From: Candidatus Uhrbacteria bacterium
GTDB taxonomy: Bacteria > Patescibacteriota > Patescibacteriia > JACQSD01
Direction: 5' to 3'
Length of the DNA stretch: 43,339 nucleotides
Assembly (NCBI GenBank): GCA_016206165.1
Contig: JACQSD010000040.1
Location: 1 to 43,339 of the forward strand
The notes under the pieces were generated by a model. It saw only the letters and a program-made list of their open reading frames with translations. It was not told the DNA's origin and made no database searches. Below, piece by piece: positions 20,381 through 28,607 of the stretch (position 1 is its first letter; each line of letters opens with the position of its first letter). The translations under genes were made by a program, and so were the position numbers.

Positions 20381-21233
20381 CAAGCTGTTGATTGTTCGCA
20401 CTGCGCATGTTTTCTATGTTGCACTCGTTCTTTTTGTCGCACTTCTCTTTGTCGCGCCGCATTCTTTTATTTCTCCGGACATCGGAGGTACAATTTTAAC
20501 AATCACCACATTCCTCTTTGGGTTCATCGCGGGGTTTTATATTCTCCTGACAGCGACAGATTATAATACACTCAAGGGCTTGCTCGCGAATGAAACAGCA
20601 TCATGGATTGTTTTACACCAATACGTCACATTGTATATGCCAAGAACAGTATCCGCATTTACTGCACTTCTTGATACATACCTTCGTCGTGCATTTGATT
20701 TTGAAATTATTGATTATGCGCGCGGAACACAAGCGGAATTCGAACCAATGCGAGCGTGGGTGAATGCGTTACAACCAAAAAAGGGCATCGAGTACATTCA
20801 TGAAAATATTCAGGAGACAATGCAGGGAATTATTATCGGAAGACAGCAGCTCACCGTTCTCGGAACAAAAACACTCTCACTCTTTCAGTGGATGGTTCTT
20901 TGTACGCTCGCTGCGCTCGTTATTTTTTCATTGTATGGGGTACGCTCCGGAGAACTTTTTTTCGACATTGTTACGGTCTTAATCTCCAGTTCAGTCGTTT
21001 TGATATTACTCGTGATCCGCGATCTGGACCTTTATTTATGGAATGAAAAGACATTTGGCTATGACATTTTTGAAAATTTATTTAAAGCGATTGGGCAGCA
21101 GGCGTACTATCCGGAGGAGTCAATTCAAAAGGGGAGAATTCATCCGACAGAAGAGACGTATCGTGTTGGCGTCGTTACGAATCGACACACACTCGAGCGG
21201 CGGATTGATGTAGTGACGCAAAAGAAAATATGA
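20352..21233 (+). CDS. Four-TM membrane protein, bestrophin/DUF4239-like topology
   Basis: 293 residues with four hydrophobic helices arranged 2+2: about 17-36 (AHVFYVALVLFVALLFVAP), 45-66 (GTILTITTFLFGFIAGFYIL), 180-199 and 204-225. The long middle soluble region carries helices (LLDTYLRRAFDFEIIDYARG). The 2+2 topology with a cytosolic middle loop resembles DUF4239/bestrophin-type proteins; the assignment is by shape only. It starts inside pheS (29-bp overlap) and its end overlaps the pheT ATG by four bases, so it is translationally coupled between the two PheRS subunits. Confidence 0.7.
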   Translation: MIFASSSNFSKLLIVRTAHVFYVALVLFVALLFVAPHSFISPDIGGTILTITTFLFGFIAGFYILLTATDYNTLKGLLANETASWIVLHQYVTLYMPRTVSAFTALLDTYLRRAFDFEIIDYARGTQAEFEPMRAWVNALQPKKGIEYIHENIQETMQGIIIGRQQLTVLGTKTLSLFQWMVLCTLAALVIFSLYGVRSGELFFDIVTVLISSSVVLILLVIRDLDLYLWNEKTFGYDIFENLFKAIGQQAYYPEESIQKGRIHPTEETYRVGVVTNRHTLERRIDVVTQKKI

Positions 21234-23734
21234 ATCTTCTCGTTTCGTATAATTGGTTGAAGGAGTTTGTTGCTATCAAACAGTCGCCGGAAAAAGTGGC
21301 GGAGTTGTTGAGTTTGCATGCGTTGTCCGCAGAACGCCTGTATCACATTGCGAAGCAAATGGACAAGATGGTCATTGGGAAGGTCGTGAAGACGGAAAAA
21401 CATCCAAATGCGGATAAGCTTTCTCTGAATCAGGTTGATGTTGGTGGTAAAACAGTGCAGATTGTTTGTGGTGCGCCAAATGTGCATGCAGGAATGCTTG
21501 TTGCAGTTGCGTTGCCGGGTGCAAGAGTTCGTTGGCATGGCGAAGGGGATTTGGTCACACTTTCCGCGACAAAAATCCGTGGCATCGAAAGTTTTGGTAT
21601 GATGTGTGCCGCGAATGAGATTGGACTTGAAAAATATCCGGATGCCGCGAAAGGGATTATTGATCTCTCGTGGTTGCAATATACAGAGAACGGGTCTCTG
21701 GATTCCAGAGACCCGTTCTCTGGAGTTCGACCGGGGATGTCGCTCGTCAAAGCACTCGACATGGATGATGTGCTTATGGATGTGGAGGTGACATCGAATC
21801 GGCCCGATGCCATGTCGATTGTTGGGGTTGCACGCGAGGTCGCCGCTGTTCTGAATGCGAAGTTGAGCTTACCTACCTCTCCCCAACCCTCTCCTACTAG
21901 GAGAGGGAGTAAGGGTGAGGTTCCGATCTCGCTTTCCGTGGATATCCGTGCTAAAAAGTTATGCACGCGGTTTGCCGCGATTGCGATTGATGGCGTGAAG
22001 GTGGGCCCATCGCCATGGTGGATACAGAAGCGATTGTTCATGGCTGGGCTTCGTCCTATCAATAATATTGTCGACATTACGAATTACGTCATGCTCGAGC
22101 AGGGGAAGCCGTTGCACGCGTTTGATGCTGATAAGATCACTGAATCATTGAATCACGGAATCACGGAATCACACATTATTGTCCGAACTGCGCAGAAAGG
22201 GGAGTCGTTGAAGGCACTCGATGGAAGAATATATCCGCTTACGGAATCCATGCTTGTTGTCGCGGACGCGCAACGTTCACTCGCGATCGCAGGTGTCATG
22301 GGTGGTGAAGCAACCGGTGTAACAGAAAAAACAAAAACAATTATTTTTGAATCCGCAGTTTTTGATCCAGTTTCTATCCGTCACACGGCGCGTGCATTGA
22401 ATCTCCATTCCGAGGCATCGAATCTTTTTGAAAAAGGCTTGTCGGACGAATCCGTGCTCCCTGCGCTTGCCCGTGCGGTGGAGTTGACACTTGAGATTGC
22501 GGGAGGACAGGTGGCGTCGAAACTTGTTGACACACGAACACAGAAACACAGAATCACAAGAATCATTTTGAAATCGAAAACAATCGAACGGATGCTTGGC
22601 ATTACCCTTTCGGTGAAAGATGTTGTTCGCTACCTCACCGCACTCGGTTTTAACATCGAAGCAACGAGCAAGAAGCAACGAGCAAGAAGCTGGCGCGTGA
22701 CCGCGCCATGGTGGCGCCATCACGATGTGACCATTGAAGCAGATCTCGTCGAAGAAATTGCGCGGTTCTATGGTTATCACCATCTCCCATCGAAACTCCC
22801 CGATGGTCCACTTGCGACGCAAGATGCAACCGACAAAAAAATATTTTTCTGGGAGCGTCGCGTCAAAGAGCTGCTTCGTGGTGCAGGGTATACCGAAACC
22901 ATGAGCTATTCGTTTACATCCGAAGCAGCGATTCAAAAACTTGGACTTGATCCGGCGCAGTCGATCCGCATTGTGAATCCGCTCACCGATGATCATGCAT
23001 ATCTCCGCCCACGCCCGATTGCTGCACTCCTTGAGATTGTGAGCGCAAATCAAAATGATCGCGATCATATTCACATTTTTGAACTTGCGCGGATGTTCCG
23101 TCCGCGTGTGGGGAAACTTCCTGATGAGCCTCTCCGTCTCGCTGGTGCAGTCGTATCCGCGGACGTATTTCGCGAGGCAAAAGGTACTGTGGAATTATTT
23201 TTGCATGGCATGGGGATTGCTTCGCAGCGGATCAGTTTTCCAGAGTATATGGAAGACGAGTTTGCGCCATGGGTAGATACGCGCCGGAGCGTGCGCATTA
23301 TGATTGACAACGAGAAGTTTGGTTCGGTGATCATGCTGACGGAAAAAGCGCGCAAAAATTTTGATCTTAAGCAAGATGTTGCGCTGTTTCGGATACGGTT
23401 CGAGGAATTGACTGCGCTTGCGACGACCACGCATGGATATACGCCGTTGCCAAAGTATCCGCCCGTACTCCGCGACCTTGCGTTTATTGTGCCGAAGACC
23501 GTGACGTACGCCGCGATTGACGCCGTGCTTCGGAAGCAAGCGCTCGTCACGTCGGTTGAACTCTTTGATCTCTATGAAGGCGAAAAGATTGGTGCGGATA
23601 AAAAGAGTCTCGCGTTTCACGTCACCTATCAATCACCTGAACGAACGCTCACGATCGCGGAGGTGGATGTCGTACAGGAGGCGATGATTAAGGAACTCGA
23701 AAAAAAGTTTGGGGCACAATTGAGGGATTTTTGA
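21230..23734 (+). CDS. pheT: Phenylalanyl-tRNA synthetase beta subunit
   Basis: Beta subunit, 834 residues, longer than usual because of repeats. It begins MNLLVSYNWLKEFVAIKQSP; EMAP/tRNA-binding domain (about 40-150, VKTEKHPNADKLSLNQVDVG), B3/B4 editing domain (about 230-400), B5 domain (about 415-515), class II-like core, and C-terminal FDX-ACB domain (KYPPVLRDLAFIVPKTVTY onward). Five in-frame repeat insertions: family C at about 153-164, family A at 216-231, ATCACGGAA words at 302-315, ACACAGAAAC words at 434-446, and a 14-bp tandem at 477-487. The frame is intact throughout. ATG overlaps the upstream gene by four bases. Confidence 0.97.
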   Translation: MNLLVSYNWLKEFVAIKQSPEKVAELLSLHALSAERLYHIAKQMDKMVIGKVVKTEKHPNADKLSLNQVDVGGKTVQIVCGAPNVHAGMLVAVALPGARVRWHGEGDLVTLSATKIRGIESFGMMCAANEIGLEKYPDAAKGIIDLSWLQYTENGSLDSRDPFSGVRPGMSLVKALDMDDVLMDVEVTSNRPDAMSIVGVAREVAAVLNAKLSLPTSPQPSPTRRGSKGEVPISLSVDIRAKKLCTRFAAIAIDGVKVGPSPWWIQKRLFMAGLRPINNIVDITNYVMLEQGKPLHAFDADKITESLNHGITESHIIVRTAQKGESLKALDGRIYPLTESMLVVADAQRSLAIAGVMGGEATGVTEKTKTIIFESAVFDPVSIRHTARALNLHSEASNLFEKGLSDESVLPALARAVELTLEIAGGQVASKLVDTRTQKHRITRIILKSKTIERMLGITLSVKDVVRYLTALGFNIEATSKKQRARSWRVTAPWWRHHDVTIEADLVEEIARFYGYHHLPSKLPDGPLATQDATDKKIFFWERRVKELLRGAGYTETMSYSFTSEAAIQKLGLDPAQSIRIVNPLTDDHAYLRPRPIAALLEIVSANQNDRDHIHIFELARMFRPRVGKLPDEPLRLAGAVVSADVFREAKGTVELFLHGMGIASQRISFPEYMEDEFAPWVDTRRSVRIMIDNEKFGSVIMLTEKARKNFDLKQDVALFRIRFEELTALATTTHGYTPLPKYPPVLRDLAFIVPKTVTYAAIDAVLRKQALVTSVELFDLYEGEKIGADKKSLAFHVTYQSPERTLTIAEVDVVQEAMIKELEKKFGAQLRDF
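21685..21721. repeat. Family-C palindrome, in frame in pheT
   Basis: Perfect 17-bp arms AGAGAACGGGTCTCTGG (21685-21701) and the complement (21705-21721), loop ATT. Translated around ENGSLDSRDPFSG. Confidence 0.9.
21875..21922. repeat. Family-A repeat, in frame in pheT
   Basis: ACCTCTCCCCAACCCTCTCC, then TACTAGGAGAGGG and AAGGGTGAGGTT. Translated TSPQPSPTRRGSKGEV. Confidence 0.92.
22134..22173. repeat. AATCACGGAA word repeat, in frame in pheT
   Basis: GAATCATTGAATCACGGAAT followed by CACGGAATCACAC; read as ITESLNHGITESH. Confidence 0.65.
22531..22566. repeat. ACACAGAAACACAG word repeat, in frame in pheT
   Basis: CACACGAACACAGAAACACA then GAATCACAAGAATC; read as DTRTQKHRITRI. Confidence 0.6.
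22659..22693. repeat. 14-bp tandem duplication, in frame in pheT
   Basis: GCAACGAGCAAGAA occurs twice back to back (22661-22688), followed by a third partial unit GCTGG. Confidence 0.65.
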
Positions 23735-23765
23735 TTGTCATTACGCATTTTTGTAACTGGTTTTC

Positions 23766-23840
23766 ATAACTCCTCCCAACCTCCTCTTGTCTCAAGAGGA
23801 GGAGACCCCCTCTTAAGGTAAGAGGGGTGTGGGGAGTTAT
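23766..23840. repeat. Large palindromic repeat with two inner hairpins
   Basis: Outer arms ATAACTCC and GGAGTTAT enclose CCTCCTCTTG/CAAGAGGAGG and CCCCTCTTAAGGTAAGAGGGG hairpins. Distinct from, but similar in style to, family A. It lies in the pheT-dnaE gap. Confidence 0.7.
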
Positions 23841-23975
23841 GCACGATCGATCATAACCCCACTTTGCCTCCCCTTACCACAGTACCAGAGCAGTGCTCGG
23901 TACGTGGCAAGTCTTCAGGGGAGGGTTTTTGGTCTTGCGCGGGAATGACAAGTTGGTATGATGGGAGTATTCAAG
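23841..23975. other. Non-coding pheT-dnaE spacer
   Basis: No gene. It contains a piece of a GCGGGAATGACA-type dispersed repeat near 23937-23950 and a short GTACC...GGTAC inverted pair near 23883-23906. Confidence 0.4.
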
Positions 23976-24012
23976 AACCTCATCCCAGCCTTCTCCTAGA
24001 AGGAGAAGGAGA
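23976..24012. repeat. Family-A repeat carrying the dnaE SD
   Basis: AACCTCATCCCAGCC arm and perfect CTTCTCCTAGAAGGAGAAG palindrome. Its AAGGAG end lies eight bases before the dnaE ATG. Confidence 0.9.
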
Positions 24013-24019
24013 TCCAGAT

Positions 24020-27000
24020 ATGTCCTTCGTGCATTTGCATACTCACTCCCATTACTCACTCCTCGACGGGCTTGCGAAGATCCCGGATCTTGTCGCGCGT
24101 GCGAAAGAACTTGGCATGACTGCACTCGCACTCACCGATCATGGCGCGATGTATGGCGCGATTGAATTTTATCAGGCATGTCTGAAGGCAGGAATCAAAC
24201 CAATCATTGGTGAAGAAATGTACGTCGCTCCACACGGGCATCAACAAAAACGCGCGCAGATCGATGAGAAGCGGTTTCATCTCATTCTCCTTGCAAAGAA
24301 TAACACTGGCTACAAAAATCTTATCAAACTCACAACTGCTGCACATCTTGAAGGATTTTATTATAAACCTCGCATTGATCTTGAACTCCTCCAGCGATAC
24401 CACGAGGGGCTCATTGCGCTTTCTGCATGTCAGTCAGGCGAGGTCGGCGAGGCAGCAGAGACGGGTGACGTTGAGGCGACCATGAAAGTCGCGGAGAAGT
24501 ATCGCGCGGTCTTTGGTGACGATTATTATCTTGAAGTACAGCCGCACCCCAGACTCCCCGGGCGTATCACTGCGAACAATACGATTTTTGAAGTAGGGAA
24601 GCGCTTGCAGGTTCCGATCATCGCGACGTACGACAGCCATTATTTGCATCCCGAAGATGCGGACGCGCAGGATATTCTTTTATGTTTGCAAACAAAGAAA
24701 ACAAAAGATGATCCAAATCGAATGTCGATGGCGAACGAAGACTTCTCGCTTGCGTCGCCCGAAGCGATGATCGCGGCATTTCCGGATCATCCGGAGGTGA
24801 TTGCAAATACGCTTGCGGTTGCTGAAAAATGCAATGTAACCATTGAACTTGGGAAGACCACATTACCGCGCTATGCGTTACCAGAAGGAAAGACGGTCGA
24901 TGGATATTTACGAGAGTTGTGTGAACAAGGGATTCCAAAGCGGTATCCGCAGCTAGCAGCTAGCAGCCAGCAGCTAGCAGCAGTGGAGGCGCGACTCGAC
25001 TATGAACTCGGAGTGATCACGAAAACGGGGTTTGCTTCCTATTTTTTAATTGTCCAAGATTTTGTGAACTGGGCGAAAGATCATGGGATTGTGGTTGGGC
25101 CTGGGCGTGGGAGTGCGGCGGGGTCGATCGTGTCGTATCTTTTAAATATCACGAATCTTGATCCGCTTGCGTACGAGCTTGTTTTTGAGCGGTTCTTGAA
25201 TCCTGAACGTATCTCGATGCCAGATATTGATCTTGATTTTGCGGACACGCGGCGGGATGAAGTGCTCCGTTATGTCGAAGAAAAATATGGCCGTGATCAC
25301 GTGGCGCAGATTATTACGTTTGGGACCATGGCAGCACGTGCGGCAATTCGCGATGTTGGTCGCGTTTTAGGCATATCCTATGCGACATGCGATAAAATTG
25401 CGAAGCTGATCCCCATGTTTATGGAGCTCGACGAGGCATTGAACACAGTGCCGGAATTGAAGAGTATGGTTGCGACAGATCCCGAAGTAAAGCAGTTCCT
25501 CGATGCGTCACGAAAACTTGAAGGCGTTGCGCGGCATGCGTCCACGCATGCATGTGGCGTTGTCATTACCCCAGAACCACTCCAAGAATACGTCCCACTC
25601 CAATACGCGAGTGCGTCGGACGAATCCATTATCTCACAGTACTCGCTCCACCCTGTTGAAGATCTTGGACTATTGAAAATGGATTTTCTTGGATTGACCA
25701 ATCTTACGCTCATTGAAACATGCATTGATATCTTAAAAAAGATGCACGGCATTGACATCAACATTGATACGATTCCGCTCGATGACGCAAACGCATTCAA
25801 ACTCCTCCAAGACGGATTAACCACGGGGGTATTTCAACTTGAATCATCGGGCATGACTCGGTATTTGAAATTATTAAAACCATCGTCACTTGAAGATATC
25901 ATTGCCATGGTCGCGCTCTACCGCCCGGGCCCCATGGAACTCATCCCCGATTTTATTAATGGGAAACACGGAAAAAAGAAGGTGACCTATATTCATCCAA
26001 AATTAAAACCGATTCTTGAAAAAACATACGGTGTCGCGGTGTATCAGGAGCAAGTGCTCCAAATTGCCCGCGATCTCGCCGGGTTTACCTTAGGTGAAGC
26101 TGACGTCCTCCGCAAGGCGGTTGGGAAAAAAATTGCGAAGTTGTTGAATGAACAGAAAGAAAAATTTGTGAAGGGATGTATTGCAAATGGACTCGCTGAG
26201 TCAACAGCGATTAAAATTTTTGAATTTATCGAACCATTCGCTGGGTATGGTTTTAACCGCGCGCACGCCGCATGTTATGCCCTCCTTGCCTATCAAACGG
26301 CATATTTGAAGGCGAACTATCCGACCGAATTTATGACTGCCCTTCTTACTGCGGAGCAGGGCGATGTTGATCGTGCGTCAAAGCTCGTGAACGAATGCCG
26401 CGCAATGGGTATCACCGTACTCCCGCCTGATATCAATGAAAGCTACTCCACATACACGGCGGTGAAGGATGCGGCAACACCGACGATTCGGTTTGGGCTC
26501 CTCGCGATTAAAAACATGGGAGAGAACGTGGTAAAAGCACTCATTCATGAGCGGAAAGCGAAGGGGCAATACGTGTCGCTCCAAGATATGTTGACGCGTG
26601 TGCATCATAAAGATTTGAATAAAAAATCACTCGAAAGTCTCATTCGCTCTGGATCACTCGATCGGTTTGGAGAACGAAATCAATTACTTGTCAACATCGA
26701 GACGCTCCTTTCTTTCAATCGTCGTGCGGTTGGAGAGGCGTCGAATGGGCAAACAAGCTTGTTTGCTGGCGCAGCATCAAGTGTGACCGCGCTCACGTTG
26801 CATCCTGTGGAGCCGGTATCGCGCATGCAATCGCTCGCGTGGGAGCGCGAACTCCTTGGCCTCTATATTACCGAGCATCCACTCGACACGTATCGTGATC
26901 GCATCCCGAGTGGTACAACCACCATTGCAGCGCTCAAAGAATCAAAAGCGACCACAACGGTGACCATTGCCGCGATTGTGATGACAATGCGCCGTATTAT

Positions 27001-27433
27001 CACAAAAAAAGGGGACCCCATGCTTTTTGTGACGCTCGAAGATCAGAGTGGATCGGTGGAAGGTATTGTGTTTCCACGAACGTACGAGGCAGCGTCCGCG
27101 CTCTGGCGGCCGGATGTTGTCCTTGTGTGCCATGGAACGTATTCGGAAAAGGAGGGGGAGCCGAAATTTATTGTCGATGAGGCGAAGGAGTTGACGAATG
27201 GAGCACGTGTGTCGACGAATGAGATATTCCTTATTTCCGTTGCAGCTAGAGAGCGCGATCGTTTGCCGGAGTTGAAGATATTGCTCGAACGGCATCCGGG
27301 GCGGGCGCGTGTCGTGCTTGATATGGAAGAGGGGGGGAACACACGCCGCATTGCGACGAGTTTGTATGTCGAACAATCCGATGAGCTTAAGAAAAAATTA
27401 CGAGTTCTCCTTGGGAACGTGTGCGGTGAATGA
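24020..27433 (+). CDS. dnaE: DNA polymerase III alpha subunit
   Basis: Replicative polymerase, 1,137 residues. PHP domain at the N-terminus (MSFVHLHTHSHYSLLDGLAK), polymerase palm with GPGRGSAAGS (about 361-370) and the catalytic PDIDLDF (Asp at about 402, 404, 406), fingers (GVFQLESSGMTRYLKLLKP, ALYRPGPMELIPDFINGKHG), HhH region and C-terminal OB domain (TVTIAAIVMTMRRIITKKGD). A GCAGCTAGCAGC word repeat adds QLAASSQQLAAV at about 311-322 ahead of the RLDYELGVI helix. The start is set by the HLHTHSHY motif and by an SD supplied by the repeat 23976-24012. Confidence 0.98.
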   Translation: MSFVHLHTHSHYSLLDGLAKIPDLVARAKELGMTALALTDHGAMYGAIEFYQACLKAGIKPIIGEEMYVAPHGHQQKRAQIDEKRFHLILLAKNNTGYKNLIKLTTAAHLEGFYYKPRIDLELLQRYHEGLIALSACQSGEVGEAAETGDVEATMKVAEKYRAVFGDDYYLEVQPHPRLPGRITANNTIFEVGKRLQVPIIATYDSHYLHPEDADAQDILLCLQTKKTKDDPNRMSMANEDFSLASPEAMIAAFPDHPEVIANTLAVAEKCNVTIELGKTTLPRYALPEGKTVDGYLRELCEQGIPKRYPQLAASSQQLAAVEARLDYELGVITKTGFASYFLIVQDFVNWAKDHGIVVGPGRGSAAGSIVSYLLNITNLDPLAYELVFERFLNPERISMPDIDLDFADTRRDEVLRYVEEKYGRDHVAQIITFGTMAARAAIRDVGRVLGISYATCDKIAKLIPMFMELDEALNTVPELKSMVATDPEVKQFLDASRKLEGVARHASTHACGVVITPEPLQEYVPLQYASASDESIISQYSLHPVEDLGLLKMDFLGLTNLTLIETCIDILKKMHGIDINIDTIPLDDANAFKLLQDGLTTGVFQLESSGMTRYLKLLKPSSLEDIIAMVALYRPGPMELIPDFINGKHGKKKVTYIHPKLKPILEKTYGVAVYQEQVLQIARDLAGFTLGEADVLRKAVGKKIAKLLNEQKEKFVKGCIANGLAESTAIKIFEFIEPFAGYGFNRAHAACYALLAYQTAYLKANYPTEFMTALLTAEQGDVDRASKLVNECRAMGITVLPPDINESYSTYTAVKDAATPTIRFGLLAIKNMGENVVKALIHERKAKGQYVSLQDMLTRVHHKDLNKKSLESLIRSGSLDRFGERNQLLVNIETLLSFNRRAVGEASNGQTSLFAGAASSVTALTLHPVEPVSRMQSLAWERELLGLYITEHPLDTYRDRIPSGTTTIAALKESKATTTVTIAAIVMTMRRIITKKGDPMLFVTLEDQSGSVEGIVFPRTYEAASALWRPDVVLVCHGTYSEKEGEPKFIVDEAKELTNGARVSTNEIFLISVAARERDRLPELKILLERHPGRARVVLDMEEGGNTRRIATSLYVEQSDELKKKLRVLLGNVCGE
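24950..24984. repeat. GCAGCTAGCAGC word repeat, in frame in dnaE
   Basis: Four AGCTAGCAGC-like units; read as QLAASSQQLAAV. Related words at 3976-4022. Confidence 0.7.
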
Positions 27434-27473
27434 CCTTTCTTTTTTTAACCAATTATTGTATGCTCAATGGACT

Positions 27474-28607
27474 ATGACAACCGCGACAATAGAGAAAAAA
27501 GCTGGGGATACGTTATCTGAGTCGGAGCGTGCTGAAGCAGCACTTGCGACGCTCGCTGAGCGTGGGCAACGCGAAGGTGTAGAACGGAGCGTGCTCCGAT
27601 CATTGAGTGACCCGATGCGAGACGCGCTCGCTGATTTTGAACGTGGCACCATTGATGATTTGCCACCGGAGGTTTCCGGTAAAGCGAGAACAGATTTGCA
27701 GCTCAAGACGGCGCTCCTCATTCGCGAGGGTTTCGAAGGGAATATTAAAGGACTCATGAATGATAAATACTCGCGTGCGAACCTCAAGTTACGGATTCAC
27801 GAAATGATTGGCATAGTACGTGCGGGCGGTGATCATGGAGAAGGGAAAAATGAAGCGATTGAGTACGCAAAACGGAGCGCATTTTTTCAATTTGATCTTG
27901 ATGGATTGAAAGCAGTGAATGATCTTGGGTCCATGGCGCTCGGGAATGTATATCTGGCAGAATTTGGAAAAGCAATGAACGATGTAAAGGAAAAAATTGA
28001 ACACGATGGTGCACATGTGGCGCTGACGCGTGATGGCGGCGATGAATTTGGCTTTTTTGTATCGTTCAATGATCGTTTTTGCACTGAAAAAGAGATTCAT
28101 TCTATAGTTACAGCGGTGCAAGAGGCGTTTGCAAAAAGGACAGCAGGAATTCTCAATGTACAAGATTCTGCAATCCGTGCAAAGATTGAGGGAAAGGGAT
28201 TGCAGTTTTCAGAAGATATTGCATTTCATGGTACGGTCAGTGGCGGAGGCATTTCGATATATGAGGCACTCGTCGACGGCCATGACTACGTGGAATCAGC
28301 GGATGGCTATCAGCGATCGCTTGACGTGCTTGCCGGTGATGTGATGCGTGAACGGGCGATCGAACGCGCAAAAAAACAAAAAACACTTGAGCGTCTCCGA
28401 TGGGCAAAGGGCACGGAACAAGAGCAATTTCATGCCGCCATCCTGAATACTTTCCGTGGAGTTCCTGTTGAGGAAGTTGAGCGCCTCGAACAAAAATACG
28501 CTGATATTCAGGATGAACTCGCGCGCGTCCAAGCGGAAAACGCAGAGTTACGATTAGCATTACAAGCGAAAGACGAGGATTATGCCAAAGAAAGAGCAGT
28601 CGCCTGA
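27474..28607 (+). CDS. GGDEF-domain protein, probable diguanylate cyclase
   Basis: 377 residues. A helical N-terminus (about 1-125) leads to a GGDEF domain: FDLDGLKAVNDLGSMALGN (metal and base contacts, about 139-157) and TRDGGDEFGFF (about 183-193), so the active-site loop is canonical. A C-terminal coiled coil (VEEVERLEQKYADIQDELAR) ends the protein. Making c-di-GMP is the family role; Patescibacteria often have isolated GGDEF proteins whose activity is untested. A TATGCT box at 27459-27464 places the likely transcription start at the ATG (leaderless). The 3' end overlaps the baseplate-J-like gene by 26 bp. Confidence 0.85.
   Translation: MTTATIEKKAGDTLSESERAEAALATLAERGQREGVERSVLRSLSDPMRDALADFERGTIDDLPPEVSGKARTDLQLKTALLIREGFEGNIKGLMNDKYSRANLKLRIHEMIGIVRAGGDHGEGKNEAIEYAKRSAFFQFDLDGLKAVNDLGSMALGNVYLAEFGKAMNDVKEKIEHDGAHVALTRDGGDEFGFFVSFNDRFCTEKEIHSIVTAVQEAFAKRTAGILNVQDSAIRAKIEGKGLQFSEDIAFHGTVSGGGISIYEALVDGHDYVESADGYQRSLDVLAGDVMRERAIERAKKQKTLERLRWAKGTEQEQFHAAILNTFRGVPVEEVERLEQKYADIQDELARVQAENAELRLALQAKDEDYAKERAVA

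Noticed and set aside
23864..24019. 52-codon N-terminal extension of dnaE
   Set aside because: It translates repeats (PHPSLLLEGEG) and lies before the conserved HLHTHSHY start; ATG 24020 has an SD.
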